This document shows positions 26,808 through 35,208 of a DNA stretch of 64,000 nt, piece after piece. Origin of the DNA: Simiduia agarivorans SA1 = DSM 21679 (GTDB lineage: Bacteria > Pseudomonadota > Gammaproteobacteria > Pseudomonadales > Cellvibrionaceae); NCBI RefSeq assembly GCF_000305785.2, contig NC_018868.3, positions 3,766,270-3,830,269 on the forward strand. The letters are read 5' to 3'. Numbering within the stretch: the stretch's first letter is position 1; every line of letters begins with the position of its first letter. Made by a program: the position numbers and the translations under genes. The notes under the pieces are model-generated. The model saw only the letters and a program-made list of their open reading frames with translations, had not been told where the DNA came from and searched no databases.

Positions 26808-26851
26808 ACGGCAAAAGGGCGATCTCAGGGTTGCCAACAGCGGCGCACAAT

Positions 26852-26867
26852 GGTTTCATATGTAACC
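26852..26867. promoter_or_regulatory. Probable MarR operator
   Basis: GGTTTCATATGTAACC is a 16-base palindrome with one mismatched symmetrical pair. It lies between the divergent marR and nitroreductase genes. Its size and AT-rich centre suit MarR dimers, which usually repress their own gene and the divergent one. Confidence 0.55.
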
Positions 26868-26875
26868 TTATCTTG

Positions 26876-26909
26876 CAAACCTTTCGACGCAGAGAGGCGT
26901 CGGGGTTTG
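26876..26909. repeat. Second inverted repeat in the marR-nitroreductase intergenic region
   Basis: Arms CAAACC-TTT-CGACGC (26876-26890) and GCGTCG-G-GGTTTG (26897-26909) are separated by 6 bases. No T-run follows on either strand, so this is more likely a second operator or a leader structure of the nitroreductase message than a terminator. Confidence 0.5.
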
Positions 26910-26970
26910 TCCCCGGCCGCAAGCCACAGTCCGGCGTGGCATATAAGCATAACCAGAACAGGACGATTCC

Positions 26971-27651
26971 ATGGCCAGCATACACGGTCAAGACGCATTT
27001 ATTCCCTTGCAATACAGCCGCATGCCTGAACAGGACATGTGCCGGGAAGCGCAAGCATTCTACCAGAGGATGAAGACGCGTAGGAGCGTGCGCGACTTTT
27101 CCGCTGACCCGATTCCACGGGCAGTCATCGAGCAAGCGCTGCGCACGGCCGGCACTGCGCCCAGCGGTGCAAACAAGCAACCGTGGCATTTTGCGGTGGT
27201 GACAGACCCTGCCGTCAAACGCGAAATTCGCCTGGCCGCAGAAGCGGAAGAGCGCGAGTTCTATGAGCGCCGCGCCAGCGATGAATGGTTGAAAGATCTG
27301 GCGCCGCTGGGAACTGATGATCAGAAGCCTTTCCTGGAGACCGCGCCCTGTTTGATTGGTGTATTCCTGCAGAAATTCAATCCGGGTGACGACGGTGGCA
27401 AGCATAAAAACTATTACACCAGCGAATCGGTGGGGTTGGCCACAGGCATGCTGATCAGTGCGCTGCACCTGTCGGGGCTGGCAACACTGACCCATACGCC
27501 CAGCCCGATGAAATTCCTCAACCGTATTCTGAAGCGGCCCGACGATGAGCGGCCCTTTCTTCTGTTGGTGGTGGGTTATCCGGCAGAGGGAGTGAAAGTA
27601 CCCAACATTTCCCGCTATGAGCTGGAACACACCTGTTCTTTTTTTGACTAA
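26971..27651 (+). CDS. Nitroreductase-family flavoprotein, iodotyrosine-deiodinase-like
   Basis: A 226-residue FMN enzyme. The first FMN-binding stretch is MKTRRSVRDFSADPIPRAVI. AGTAPSGANKQPWHFAVV is the conserved phosphate/ribityl loop, and the C-terminal part ends FLLLVVGYPAEGVKVPNISR. The SGANKQPWHF form and the lid ERRASDEWLKDLAPLGTDDQKPFLE resemble bacterial homologues of iodotyrosine deiodinase more than nitroarene reductases. It probably uses NAD(P)H to reduce a halogenated or nitro-substituted aromatic. Its location between a MarR regulator and kynA suggests an aromatic amino-acid substrate, but this is inference. kynA starts 29 bases after its stop. Confidence 0.85.
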   Translation: MASIHGQDAFIPLQYSRMPEQDMCREAQAFYQRMKTRRSVRDFSADPIPRAVIEQALRTAGTAPSGANKQPWHFAVVTDPAVKREIRLAAEAEEREFYERRASDEWLKDLAPLGTDDQKPFLETAPCLIGVFLQKFNPGDDGGKHKNYYTSESVGLATGMLISALHLSGLATLTHTPSPMKFLNRILKRPDDERPFLLLVVGYPAEGVKVPNISRYELEHTCSFFD

Positions 27652-27680
27652 TTGACACCATTGGATTTCACGAGTTTTAC

Positions 27681-28463
27681 ATGGCACTCACTTACGGCGA
27701 TTACCTTAAAGTCAACGAACTCATTCAGTTGCAAAAACCTTTATCCAAAGGGCCTGAGCACGATGAGCTGTTGTTTATTACCATACATCAGGCCTACGAG
27801 CTCTGGTTCAAGCAATTGCTGCATGAACTGGATCACCTGTGTGTGTTGTTTCGCGAGGACGAACGATTCCGGTGCCTGCACACACTCAAACGCGTACGCA
27901 CCATACTGAAGACGTTGGTGCAACAGGTGGATATTCTGGAAACCATGAGCCCGTTGGAGTTTTCTTCCTTCCGCGAATTTCTGGATACAGCTTCGGGCTT
28001 TCAGTCGTTCCAGTTCCGTGAAATTGAATTCTTGCTGGGGCTGAAAAACCCGGCAAAAATGAAACCCTATCCGGAAGGCTCGCCCGAACGTGAACGCCTG
28101 GAAAAGCGCCTGAAAGCGCCGGCAATGTGGGATGTGTTTCTGGCCTTTTTGTCCCGTCGCGGATTTGCCGTGCCGCTGGATGTGATGCAGCGGGATGTGA
28201 CCGAGTCGATCAAGCCTGATACCGAATTGCAGGACTTGCTGATCATGATCTATCGCACTGAGCCGCTGTTGTCAGAACTGATGGAAGCGATTGTGGATAT
28301 TGATGAGGGCCTGCAGGAGTGGCGTTACCGACACGTCAAAATGGTGGAGCGCACCATTGGCATGAAGCCCGGCACTGGCGGCTCAAGCGGTGCAGAATAT
28401 CTGCGGTCGACCCTGTTTGCACCGGTCTATCCGGATTTGTGGAATATTCGGTATCGGCTTTAA
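27681..28463 (+). CDS. kynA: Tryptophan 2,3-dioxygenase
   Basis: A 260-residue heme dioxygenase that opens tryptophan to N-formylkynurenine, the first step of the kynurenine pathway. It begins LTYGDYLKVNELIQLQKP, then ITIHQAYELWFKQLLHELD, with His36 the likely substrate-contacting His. The heme ligand His218 lies in YRHVKMVERTIGMKPGTGGS, and the end GGSSGAEYLRSTLFAPVYPD is the family hallmark. It is slightly shorter than many homologues at the N-terminus but complete in all motifs. It lies upstream of kynU in what looks like one transcription unit. Confidence 0.96.
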   Translation: MALTYGDYLKVNELIQLQKPLSKGPEHDELLFITIHQAYELWFKQLLHELDHLCVLFREDERFRCLHTLKRVRTILKTLVQQVDILETMSPLEFSSFREFLDTASGFQSFQFREIEFLLGLKNPAKMKPYPEGSPERERLEKRLKAPAMWDVFLAFLSRRGFAVPLDVMQRDVTESIKPDTELQDLLIMIYRTEPLLSELMEAIVDIDEGLQEWRYRHVKMVERTIGMKPGTGGSSGAEYLRSTLFAPVYPDLWNIRYRL

Positions 28464-28503
28464 ATAACGTTGCTGGCTACTGGCAATCAGGAACTGAACC
28501 ACC

Positions 28504-29694
28504 ATGCCGTTGAGCATAGAAGATTTGCAAAAACCCGTTAACCCGCTGGCGGATGATTACCGGCATTTTCGCGTGGCCGACAGGCTGCTGCTCACCGGCC
28601 ATTCCCACCAAGCCTGGCCCGATTGCGCCTTCAGCGCTCAACAGCAGGCCTGGTTGGATGCGGCTGAGTACGTTGACGACAAGTGGGCGCTGGCCGCGGA
28701 AAAGGCAGACCAGGTTAAGGCCGGGTTTGCCCGGCTGCTGAACGAGCCGGCGGCGGATATCGCGCTGGGTCAGAATACCCACGAGCTGGTGTTGCGTTTC
28801 TTGTCAGCGCTGGATCTGAATGCGCGCCCTCGCCTGATTACCACCGACAGTGAGTTTCACACACTGCGTCGCCAGCTCAACCGCCTGAAAGAGACCGGGG
28901 TTGAGTTGGTGGTGGTGCCACAAGTGCCCATGCAGTCACTGGCCGGGCGCATCATCGATGCCATGGATGATTCAACAGCGGCTGTCATGGTATCTCAGGT
29001 GTTTTTTAATAGCGGTAGAATATTTGCTGATTTGCCTGCGGTGGCCGAGGCGGCAAATCGGAAAGGCATACCGCTGTTAGTGGATGTGTATCACGCGCTT
29101 AACGTGGTGCCCGTTGATGTTCAGGCCATGGGGCTGGTGCAGGCATTTATTGTGGGCGGTGGCTACAAATACTGCCAGCTCGGTGAGGGCAATTGTTTTT
29201 TGCGGGTGCCGCCCGGTTGCGATTGGCGCCCCGTGAATACCGGTTGGTACGCGGAGTTCGCACTACTGGAATCGAGCCACGGCGACCAGGTGCAGTACGG
29301 TAAGGGCGCCGCGGCGTTTGCCGGTTCTACCTATGACCCCACCAGCCATTATCGGGCGGCAGCGGTGTTCGATTTTTTCCAGCAACGGGCGCTAACGCCG
29401 GCACTGTTACGACAGATCAGTCAGCATCAGACTGGGGTATTGCTCGACTGCTTTGATGCCCTCAATTTACCGGAAACCATCGGCCCGGATCGCGCCATGG
29501 CGCGGGAGGAGCGGGCCGGTTTTCTGGTGCTGGACACGGAATGGGCACAAGCCCTGAGCGCGGGCCTGAAACAGCGCGGCGTGCTCACCGATGCGCGTGG
29601 CCGCAGTTTACGCTTCGGTCCCGCGCCTTATCTTTCCGATCATCAGTTGTATGAGGCAATGCAGGCGCTGGCTGAAGCCTGGCGCGCGCTTTAA
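28504..29694 (+). CDS. kynU: Kynureninase-like aminotransferase class V enzyme
   Basis: A 396-residue PLP enzyme of the kynureninase branch, which cleaves kynurenine or hydroxykynurenine to anthranilate plus alanine. PLP contacts are Asp194 and His197 in LLVDVYHALNVVPVD and the Schiff-base Lys222 in FIVGGGYKYCQLGEGN. RPVNTGWYAEF and AFAGSTYDPTSHYRAAAVF match substrate and phosphate segments of the family. It lies 40 bases after kynA. The arylformamidase that should act between them is not adjacent. It could instead act on a related aryl-kynurenine. Confidence 0.88.
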   Translation: MPLSIEDLQKPVNPLADDYRHFRVADRLLLTGHSHQAWPDCAFSAQQQAWLDAAEYVDDKWALAAEKADQVKAGFARLLNEPAADIALGQNTHELVLRFLSALDLNARPRLITTDSEFHTLRRQLNRLKETGVELVVVPQVPMQSLAGRIIDAMDDSTAAVMVSQVFFNSGRIFADLPAVAEAANRKGIPLLVDVYHALNVVPVDVQAMGLVQAFIVGGGYKYCQLGEGNCFLRVPPGCDWRPVNTGWYAEFALLESSHGDQVQYGKGAAAFAGSTYDPTSHYRAAAVFDFFQQRALTPALLRQISQHQTGVLLDCFDALNLPETIGPDRAMAREERAGFLVLDTEWAQALSAGLKQRGVLTDARGRSLRFGPAPYLSDHQLYEAMQALAEAWRAL

Positions 29695-29706
29695 TCCGCG
29701 CGTTAA

Positions 29707-30444
29707 TCAGAGGTTGTTGAGGCCCAGCCGGGCCTTGTCGAACCAAACCCGCTCGGGCGTTTCGTCGGTGGGTGCGGCGTTGTCGCCGTCCAGCAGGGTT
29801 TGCCAGGCGGTGCGAGCGGCTGATCGATTGCCCAGCTTTTCTTCACACAAGCCCAGGCGATAACGCACCTTGGCGGTGGCGTTGTATTGGCTTAACGCCT
29901 GGTATTCGTCCCGCGCCGCCGGCCACTCTTCGAGCGCGTAAAGTGCCTCGGCATAGAGTTCATGCCCGCTGGTGGAGCGGTGGTCCGGGTTTTTCGCAAT
30001 CAGGGTTTCCAGGGTTTGCCGGCAGGCCGCCGGCCGTTGATCTGCCAGCTGTACCCGCGCGATACGTTGCAAAATGTGCGGGTCGTGCTGGTACTGGCCG
30101 GTCAGCGCCTGCTCGTAATACTGCTCTGCGTCGGACAGCATGCCGGCCTGCTCACACTGTTCGCCCATGCGGACAAAATTATCCACGCTCTGCTGTCGCT
30201 TGAGGGCGTGGGCGGCTTCCCGCATGCCGCGGCTTGGGTCGAGCCTTTGATTAAACTTTTCGCTTGCACGTTTGACGTTGCGGTTGTGCTTGAGGCCCGG
30301 TAGCACCTCGATGATCAGGTACGCGAGGCCGCCAATCAGCGGCGCCATCAGTAAAACCCAGACCCAATAGCGGTCGCGGCCGGTTTTCATGACATGGACC
30401 ACCAGGGCCAATTGGAGGAGTACCGATAACACGAGAAAGGGCAT
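29707..30444 (-). CDS. Membrane-anchored TPR protein with PLDc_N-like anchor
   Basis: A 245-residue protein. The first 50 residues hold two membrane helices, MPFLVLSVLLQLALVVHVMK and RYWVWVLLMAPLIGGLAYL. Their arrangement, with the intervening TGRDRYW, resembles the small PLDc_N anchor found on many bacterial membrane proteins. The cytoplasmic part has at least three tetratricopeptide-type helical repeats (GEQCEQAGMLSDAEQYYEQA, LYAEALYALEEWPAARDEYQ, YRLGLCEEKLGNRSAARTAW). TPR proteins of this size are adaptors. The start at 30444 follows AGGAAC; 22 more residues from 30510 would block the anchor. It is divergent from hisC. Confidence 0.8.
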   Translation of the reverse strand: MPFLVLSVLLQLALVVHVMKTGRDRYWVWVLLMAPLIGGLAYLIIEVLPGLKHNRNVKRASEKFNQRLDPSRGMREAAHALKRQQSVDNFVRMGEQCEQAGMLSDAEQYYEQALTGQYQHDPHILQRIARVQLADQRPAACRQTLETLIAKNPDHRSTSGHELYAEALYALEEWPAARDEYQALSQYNATAKVRYRLGLCEEKLGNRSAARTAWQTLLDGDNAAPTDETPERVWFDKARLGLNNL

Positions 30445-30558
30445 GGGCTGGTTCCTTTGCATTAGATTTATGCAGACCTGACGGGAGAGCTTAATGCATG
30501 CAGGCGCCATAGGATATACTGCGGCCTTTCCAAGCAGCAGTCAGGATCAGACGCCAAG

Positions 30559-31629
30559 ATGTCACAGTCGCGTTTATGGAGCCCCGCGGTCAGCCGGCTC
30601 GAGCCCTATGTACCCGGCGAACAGCCGAAAGTCCTCAATCTGGTCAAGCTCAATACCAATGAGAGCGCTTTTGCGCCGTCACCGCGCGTGGCCAAAGCCC
30701 TGAGCGCGGACCAAATCGACCGTTTGCGGCTCTACCCTGACCCGAATTCCACCAACCTTAAAATGGCTATCGCCCGGCATTTTGATTTGCAGGTGAATCA
30801 GGTGTTTGTGGGCAATGGTTCGGATGAAGTGTTGGCGCATGCGTTCTATGCGTTTTTCCAGCAGGCGTCGCCGCTGCTGTTCCCGGATATCACCTACAGT
30901 TTCTACCCAACCTACTGCAACCTCTACGGCATTGAGCACGAGCGCATTCCGCTGGCCGACGACTTCAGCCTGAACCTTGCGGATTATCATAAACCCAATG
31001 GCGGCATCATTTTTGCCAACCCCAATGCACCGACGGGCATGCTGGTCGGGTTGGCGGATATTCGCGCGTTGCTCGAGCACAACCGGGATTCGGTGGTGCT
31101 GGTCGACGAGGCCTATATCGATTTTGGTGGTGAGTCTGCGGTGAGCCTGATCAACGAGTTTGATAATGTCTTAGTGGTGCATACCACCAGCAAATCACGT
31201 GCTCTGGCGGGTATTCGTCTGGGGTATGCGTTGGGGCATCCGGGCCTGATTGACGCTTTGGATCGGGTGAAAAACAGTTTTAACTCCTACCCTGTCGACC
31301 GGCTGGCGGAGCTCGCCGGTATTGCCTCGTTTGAAGATGATGATTATTTTCAGCAAGGTTGCGCCGATGTGATTGCCAATCGAGAGTTCTGTGTTGAGCA
31401 GTTAACCAAGCTTGGTTTTGACGTTTTGCCCTCGGCGGCAAATTTTGTGTTTGCTAAGCCAACGTTTGCGCCGGCGGCAACGGTGTTTGAACAGTTGCGC
31501 GAGCGCGCGGTGCTGGTGCGTTATTTCAACAAACCGCGGATCAGCGACTATTTGCGTATCAGTATTGGTTCGCGCGCCGATATGAAAGCGCTGGTGGCGG
31601 CGCTGAAAGACATCGTTCAAAAAGGTTAA
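30559..31629 (+). CDS. hisC: Histidinol-phosphate aminotransferase
   Basis: A 356-residue class I/II PLP enzyme. It contains LVKLNTNESAFAPSP, FVGNGSDEVLAHAFYAFF, FANPNAPTGM and the PLP-binding Lys212 in TTSKSRALAGIRLGYALG. The C-terminal Arg-containing DYLRISIG binds substrate phosphate or carboxylate. HisC makes L-histidinol phosphate in histidine biosynthesis. The gene is away from other his genes here, so it might be a paralogue with a role in aromatic amino acids. A downstream ATPase gene starts 5 bases after its stop. Confidence 0.9.
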   Translation: MSQSRLWSPAVSRLEPYVPGEQPKVLNLVKLNTNESAFAPSPRVAKALSADQIDRLRLYPDPNSTNLKMAIARHFDLQVNQVFVGNGSDEVLAHAFYAFFQQASPLLFPDITYSFYPTYCNLYGIEHERIPLADDFSLNLADYHKPNGGIIFANPNAPTGMLVGLADIRALLEHNRDSVVLVDEAYIDFGGESAVSLINEFDNVLVVHTTSKSRALAGIRLGYALGHPGLIDALDRVKNSFNSYPVDRLAELAGIASFEDDDYFQQGCADVIANREFCVEQLTKLGFDVLPSAANFVFAKPTFAPAATVFEQLRERAVLVRYFNKPRISDYLRISIGSRADMKALVAALKDIVQKG

Positions 31630-31634
31630 TCGTT

Positions 31635-32414
31635 TTGAGTATCGATCGCAGGACCGAGCTGCCGGATTGGCAGGAGACCCACGCGGCCATCTGGCGACCG
31701 CGGCGCCAGCAAATGCGGGCAGTGACCCAATTGGACAGTGTCCGGCTGGCGGATCTGTTGGGCATCGACCGGCAAAAGGCCGCGGTGGTGGATAATACCG
31801 AGCGTTTTCTGGCGGGCAGGAAAACCAATAACGTGTTGTTGTGGGGCTCGCGCGGCACGGGCAAGTCCAGTCTGATCAAGGCCCTGTTGAATGAGTACGC
31901 CGAACGGGGCTTGCGCGTTATCGAAGTGGATAAAGACGATTTGATTGACCTGCCGGAAATCGTTGATGACATCCGCGACTTGCCCCAACGCTTTATTATT
32001 TTTTGTGACGACCTGAGTTTCGAGGCGGGCGAGGGAGGCTATAAGCACCTGAAAAGTGTGCTGGAAGGTTCGATCGAACTGCCGCCCGACAATGTGTTGA
32101 TTTACGCCACCAGCAACCGCCGTCACCTGATGCCGGAACATACCAGTGACAATGACGGTACCCGCATCGTCAACAACGAACTGCATCACGGCGATGTGGT
32201 GGAAGAAAAACTTTCGCTGGCCGATCGGTTCGGTTTGTGGTTGAGTTTTTATCCGATTCACTGGGATGAATATTTCCGGGTGGTGGATCATTTGTTTGGC
32301 GACCTGCCTGCCGATGAAAGGGCATCGCTGCACAAAGCCGCGCGGGAATTTGCGCTGGACCGGGCCAATCACAGCGCGCGGGTGGCCAGACAGTTCTGGT
32401 TGTCCAGGCAGTAG
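31635..32414 (+). CDS. DUF815 family P-loop ATPase
   Basis: A 259-residue AAA-like ATPase. The Walker A is GSRGTGKS (residues 71-78), the Walker B is FIIFCDDLSFE, and the sensor and arginine-finger region is LIYATSNRRHLMPEHTSDND. DUF815 proteins are widespread in proteobacteria but have no agreed function. The TTG start at 31635 sits 5 bases after the hisC stop and gives the family N-terminus. No partner gene is evident. Confidence 0.9.
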   Translation: MSIDRRTELPDWQETHAAIWRPRRQQMRAVTQLDSVRLADLLGIDRQKAAVVDNTERFLAGRKTNNVLLWGSRGTGKSSLIKALLNEYAERGLRVIEVDKDDLIDLPEIVDDIRDLPQRFIIFCDDLSFEAGEGGYKHLKSVLEGSIELPPDNVLIYATSNRRHLMPEHTSDNDGTRIVNNELHHGDVVEEKLSLADRFGLWLSFYPIHWDEYFRVVDHLFGDLPADERASLHKAAREFALDRANHSARVARQFWLSRQ

Positions 32415-32534
32415 CCGTTGGGTGTTTTCTGGCGCTTACTTTGCGCGGTGACCTGACCTGCCTTTGCACTGACGGCTGCCGGAAACATACACCATCAATA
32501 ATAAGCGCCGGACCTTACCGGCCAGGGGGCAGCT

Positions 32535-33911
32535 TTGTTCAGACAATGGCAGGATCACCTTATCTATGTGGCGCCGTTGGTGGGTGCGTTGCTGGCGTGG
32601 TTCATGCACGCCCACGGTTGGCAAACCCATGCCTGCCTCACCGCCGGGCTTACGGTGGTGTGTGCCCTCTGGTGGATTTTTGAGCCCATCCCCATTCCGA
32701 TTACATCACTGATTCCGCTGGGTGTTTTTCCGCTGCTGGGTATTCTGGATGGCAAACAGGTGGCTCAGGCCTACGGTTCGCCACTGATCTTATTGCTTGC
32801 CGGCGGTGCCATGTTGTCCAAGGCGATGGAAAAATCCGGTGCGCATAAACGCCTGGCCGTGGGCATGGTGCGCCTGTGCGGCGGCAGTTCCCATCGCCGG
32901 CTGGTGGTGGGCTTTATGCTGGCATCAGCCATTTTGTCCATGTGGATTTCCAACACCGCCACCGTGTTGATGCTATTGCCTGTGGCTCTGGCCATTGTCG
33001 AGCGTGCGCACGACAAATCCTTTTCCGTTCCGCTGCTGTTGGGTATTGCCTACGCGGCCAGTATCGGGGGATTGGGGACGCCCATTGGCACGCCTGCCAA
33101 TGTGATTTTTCTGCAGGTGTATGCCAACACCACCGGTGAGCCAGTGAGTTTTCTGGGTTGGATGCTGATGGCACTGCCGGTTGTGGTACTGCTGATACCG
33201 CTGGCGGCCTGGTGGCTGACCCGTTCGTTGAGCTCCAGCGGCGCATTGGCGTTGCCTGAAATGGGCGCCTGGCGGCCGGCCGAGCGGCGAGTGTTATGGG
33301 TTTTTGCGGCTACGGCGTTGGCCTGGATGACGCTGTCGGAGCCGGCGGGCGGCTGGACTCAATGGCTCGGGCTTGAAACTGCAAATTATGCTGCGGTGGC
33401 GCTTACCGCCGTGATTGTGCTGGCGTTGATCCCCGACGGGGATGGTGGCCGCTTGCTGGATTGGGAATCAGCGCGGGACATTCACTGGGGCGTTTTGCTG
33501 CTGTTTGCGGGCGGTATTGCTCTCGCGGCCGCGTTCACCGCGACGGGCTTGTCGGAAGCCATCGGCAATGTGCTGTCGGGTCTGGTTAACCTGCCGGTGT
33601 GGCTGCTGGTATTGGTGGTAGCGCTGTCGGTTACCTTCCTGACCGAAATAACCAGTAATACGGCGACCGCCACGTTGCTGATGCCGATACTGGCTGCCGC
33701 CGGTGTGGGCGCGGGCCTCGACCCTATGCTGCTGATGCTGCCTGCGGCACTGTCGGCCAGTTGTGCATTCATGCTGCCCGTGGCCACAGCACCCAACGCC
33801 ATTGTGTTTGGCACTGGCGAACTCACGGTAGCGCGCATGGCGCGCGAGGGCTTTGCGATCAATCTACTGGGTGCCGGGATCATTACACTGGTAATCAGTG
33901 TAATGATCTGA
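32535..33911 (+). CDS. DASS-family sodium:dicarboxylate symporter
   Basis: A 458-residue inner-membrane transporter of the SLC13/DASS family, related to VcINDY. The paired substrate- and sodium-binding motifs are present: SNTATVLMLLP with GTPIGTPANV in the first half, and TSNTATATLLMP with TAPNAIVFG in the second. About 11 membrane helices are expected. Family members import C4-dicarboxylates, citrate or sulfate with sodium. The TTG start at 32535 is supported by AGGGGG just upstream. A 13-base perfect hairpin spans its stop codon. Confidence 0.93.
   Translation: MFRQWQDHLIYVAPLVGALLAWFMHAHGWQTHACLTAGLTVVCALWWIFEPIPIPITSLIPLGVFPLLGILDGKQVAQAYGSPLILLLAGGAMLSKAMEKSGAHKRLAVGMVRLCGGSSHRRLVVGFMLASAILSMWISNTATVLMLLPVALAIVERAHDKSFSVPLLLGIAYAASIGGLGTPIGTPANVIFLQVYANTTGEPVSFLGWMLMALPVVVLLIPLAAWWLTRSLSSSGALALPEMGAWRPAERRVLWVFAATALAWMTLSEPAGGWTQWLGLETANYAAVALTAVIVLALIPDGDGGRLLDWESARDIHWGVLLLFAGGIALAAAFTATGLSEAIGNVLSGLVNLPVWLLVLVVALSVTFLTEITSNTATATLLMPILAAAGVGAGLDPMLLMLPAALSASCAFMLPVATAPNAIVFGTGELTVARMAREGFAINLLGAGIITLVISVMI
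33878..33908. other. Perfect hairpin across the 3' end of the DASS transporter gene
   Basis: GATCATTACACTG (33878-33890) and its exact complement (33896-33908) flank the 5-base loop GTAAT. It covers the last coding bases up to just before the TGA and ends 7 bases from the stop of the converging GFA gene. No T-run follows on either side, so a message-stabilising role is more likely than termination. Confidence 0.75.
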
Positions 33912-33915
33912 GAAC

Positions 33916-34308
33916 TTACTCCGACAGGTGCCTGAGGCTGTCGGCGTGCTGTTCCCAGTTCTGGCCATCAAACGGCTCAAGGGTTACGCGTGGCGGGCGG
34001 GTCTCCAGGCAGCGCAGATTGACGCTGAACCCGTCCGGGTTTGAGCGCGGCGTATAAAAAGGCTTTACACCACAACGGCTGCAGAACGTATGTTTGGCAA
34101 CACCGGTATTAAACGTGTAAGTGGTAATGGCGTCCGCGCCCTGAATCAGTCGAAAGCGCGAAGTGGGCACAATAATGTGTTGAAAACCGAGCTTCTGGCA
34201 CATGGAACAGTTGCATTCCTGTACCGTAATAGCATCGGGCAGCAGGCATTCGGCTTTCACTGCGCCGCAGTGACAGCTGCAGATATAAGATTTCTCAGTC
34301 GTCGACAT
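33916..34308 (-). CDS. GFA/CENP-V family zinc protein
   Basis: A 130-residue protein of the glutathione-dependent formaldehyde-activating fold. The zinc-ligand pattern is complete: CSCHCGAVKAEC (first group), CNCSMCQKLG (second) and CSRCGVKPFY (third). It is the usual length. Members are annotated as S-(hydroxymethyl)glutathione synthases, but most are uncharacterised zinc proteins. The start at 34308 (MSTTEKSYICSCHCG) is normal; a longer frame from 34359 adds a hydrophobic, unlikely leader. It is divergent from the exported methyltransferase-like gene, 25 bases away. Confidence 0.9.
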   Translation of the reverse strand: MSTTEKSYICSCHCGAVKAECLLPDAITVQECNCSMCQKLGFQHIIVPTSRFRLIQGADAITTYTFNTGVAKHTFCSRCGVKPFYTPRSNPDGFSVNLRCLETRPPRVTLEPFDGQNWEQHADSLRHLSE

Positions 34309-34333
34309 AATAAAATCCAGCAGGAGAATAACT

Positions 34334-35119
34334 ATGACTAAGCAGATTATCACAGGCATTGCCGGCCTGGTGTTTATCCTGACTGCCGCGATCAGCGTGC
34401 CAGCAGTGGCCGGTGCTACCGAAGTGCAGGCATTGCTGGCCGCACCGGAAAGAAGCGCGGAGGACCGGCAGCGGGATCAGAGGGACAAGGCTGCTGAGCT
34501 GGTTGCGTTCATGAATCTCAAGTCGGGAGATCAGGTGGTGGATGTTTTCGCCGGCGGCGGCTATTGGAGCGAATTGTTTGCCGCGGCCGTCGGGTCCACC
34601 GGTAAAGTGTTGGTCCACAATAACAAAGCCTACCGAAGCTTCGTCGGGCCCGATGTCCACAAACGCTTTCACGACAAACCCCTGTCGCAGGTGGGGCTGC
34701 ATGACCGGGAAGTGGATGATCTGGATCTGACGCCGGCCAGTCAGGATGTCATCTTCATGGGATTGTCATTTCACGATCTCTATTTCGCCGATGCCGCGCA
34801 AGGTTGGCCAGCGATTGACGATCAGGCCTTCATACAGCAGTTAGCCGATGCCCTGGTCACACAAGGGCGGTTGATTATTGTCGATCACGAGGCCAAATCC
34901 GGCACCGGTGTGAGCGCGGCCCAGACCTTACACCGCATCGAGCGTAAAGCCGTCATCGAACGTGTCACGCCCTTTGGTTTTAAGCTGGTGGCCCAATCGG
35001 CGTTGTTGGAAAACAAGACAGATCCACTCGATATCAGCGTATTTGACCAGCGGGTCAGAGGTAAAACCAGCCGGTTCATTCTGGTATTTGAGAAAATGAG
35101 CAAGATACAATCAAACTAA
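34334..35119 (+). CDS. Exported class I methyltransferase-like protein (COG4798 type)
   Basis: A 261-residue protein with a clear N-terminal signal peptide (MTKQIITGIAGLVFILTAAI, cleaved after about PAVAGA). The mature domain is a Rossmann methyltransferase. Motif I is QVVDVFAGGGYWSELFAAAVG, with later DVIFMGLSFHDLYF and the hydrophobic strand QGRLIIVDHEAKSGTG. It therefore has a SAM-binding fold in a protein predicted to be secreted to the periplasm, where SAM is not known to be abundant. Homologues are annotated as predicted methyltransferases and are not characterised. The short distance from the divergent GFA gene implies overlapping promoters. Confidence 0.85.
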   Translation: MTKQIITGIAGLVFILTAAISVPAVAGATEVQALLAAPERSAEDRQRDQRDKAAELVAFMNLKSGDQVVDVFAGGGYWSELFAAAVGSTGKVLVHNNKAYRSFVGPDVHKRFHDKPLSQVGLHDREVDDLDLTPASQDVIFMGLSFHDLYFADAAQGWPAIDDQAFIQQLADALVTQGRLIIVDHEAKSGTGVSAAQTLHRIERKAVIERVTPFGFKLVAQSALLENKTDPLDISVFDQRVRGKTSRFILVFEKMSKIQSN

Positions 35120-35208
35120 ACTACCAAGCTGGTGCGACAGCGTTCAAACACTAGCGTTTAACCAGTAGTATTGCGGGCATTAACACTGGTGAATAAGAGT
35201 TCAGATTA

